A model generated the notes under the pieces. It was not told the DNA's origin, ran no database searches, and saw only the letters and a list, made by a program, of their open reading frames with translations. A stretch of DNA of 33,808 nt from Gammaproteobacteria bacterium (GTDB lineage: Bacteria > Pseudomonadota > Gammaproteobacteria > UBA6429 > Thiohalophilaceae): assembly GCA_030148325.1 (NCBI GenBank), contig JASBTR010000045.1:1-33808 (forward strand). The letters are read 5' to 3'. Position numbers and translations under genes: made by a program. Positions 33,387 through 33,808 of this stretch are shown piece by piece; position 1 is the first letter of the stretch; each line of letters starts with the position of its first letter.

Positions 33387-33808
33387 GTGCCCAGCCTGTT
33401 TGTCTCTGATCTGCACCTTGCCGCCGATCGACCCGAAACCACCCGCCTGTTTATCCATTTTCTGGAAACCCGGGCACGCCAGGCCAGGGCCGTTTACATC
33501 CTCGGCGACCTGTTCGAGGTCTGGCTCGGCGACGACATGATCCTGCCGGACTACCAGCCGGCCATCGCCGCCATGAAAGCCCTTACTGACAGCGGCGTGC
33601 CGCTTTTTCTCATGCACGGCAACCGCGACTTTTTCATGGGCCAGCAGCTGATGCAGCTTTGCGGCGCGACCCTGCTGGACGATCCCGGCAAGATCGACCT
33701 GGACGGCATCCCTACCCTGCTGATGCATGGCGATACCCTGTGCACCGACGATCTGGAATATATGAAATTCCGCGCCATGGTCCGCAACCCTCAGTGGCAG
33801 AAGGAAGT
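33387..33808 (+). CDS. lpxH: UDP-2,3-diacylglucosamine hydrolase, 3' end outside window
   Basis: Starts at GTG 33387, six bp after the ppiB stop, and stays open to the window end (140 codons seen). Calcineurin-like metallophosphatase motifs: FVSDLHLAADRPE, YILGDLFEVWLGDD, FLMHGNRDFFMG and MHGDTLCTDD, in the LpxH order. The enzyme releases UMP from UDP-diacylglucosamine in lipid A synthesis at the inner membrane. It supports a Gram-negative host. The ppiB-lpxH neighbourhood is common in gammaproteobacteria. Confidence 0.95.
   Translation, partial: MPSLFVSDLHLAADRPETTRLFIHFLETRARQARAVYILGDLFEVWLGDDMILPDYQPAIAAMKALTDSGVPLFLMHGNRDFFMGQQLMQLCGATLLDDPGKIDLDGIPTLLMHGDTLCTDDLEYMKFRAMVRNPQWQKE

Overview
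The window looks like a gammaproteobacterial chromosome, probably a member of the sulfur-oxidiser/Chromatiales type, although the exact taxon is inferred only from gene content and order. The right end is ordinary core genome: folD, cysS, two cyclophilins (ppiA, ppiB) and lpxH. Left of folD lies a leftward tRNA array, Pro(UGG)-Arg(UCU)-His(GUG)-Lys(CUU), driven by a good sigma70 promoter at 27812-27840. A fifth tRNA, Leu(UAG), sits at the extreme left edge of the window (1-78, truncated). Pro/Arg/His/Leu tRNAs are clustered in many gammaproteobacteria (for example argX-hisR-leuT-proM in E. coli), so the roughly 27 kb between tRNA-Lys and tRNA-Leu is best read as DNA accreted inside one tRNA operon.

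The accreted DNA is two units, marked by three copies of the tRNA-Lys 3' half: an intact one at 27256-27304, a 49-bp perfect copy at 10945-10993, and a decayed copy at 152-195. Unit 1 (about 195-10945, older, no integrase left) carries one leftward transcription unit: a P2-type cation ATPase, a VOC/glyoxalase-fold protein, and a multisubunit cation/proton antiporter of Mrp/Mbh-like order (E-F-G-DUF4040-B-C-D) followed by two further antiporter-like subunits. The last of these lacks the conserved TM5 glutamate. The theme is Na+/H+/Ca2+ homeostasis.

Unit 2 (10945-27304, about 16.3 kb) is an integrative element with a tyrosine integrase beside tRNA-Lys, a three-gene operon of small DNA-binding/Rep-like genes with ATGA overlaps, and a defence-type cargo. 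The cargo is a HipA-like kinase plus HIRAN protein pair, an HTH regulator with its own operator, a complete type I restriction-modification system (hsdR, hsdM, hsdS), a 748-aa four-TM protein and an Rx4H (HEPN-like) protein directly downstream of hsdS, a DUF433/PIN-like toxin-antitoxin pair, and a self-inhibited Fic protein. The kinase/HIRAN pair and the membrane protein + Rx4H pair are the best candidates here for undescribed defence modules.

Several fold-back repeats are scattered through the window (255-408, 12871-13032, 28802-28962, 3393-3438, and a hairpin cluster at 25892-26021). Two of them share an inner core but have different outer arms.
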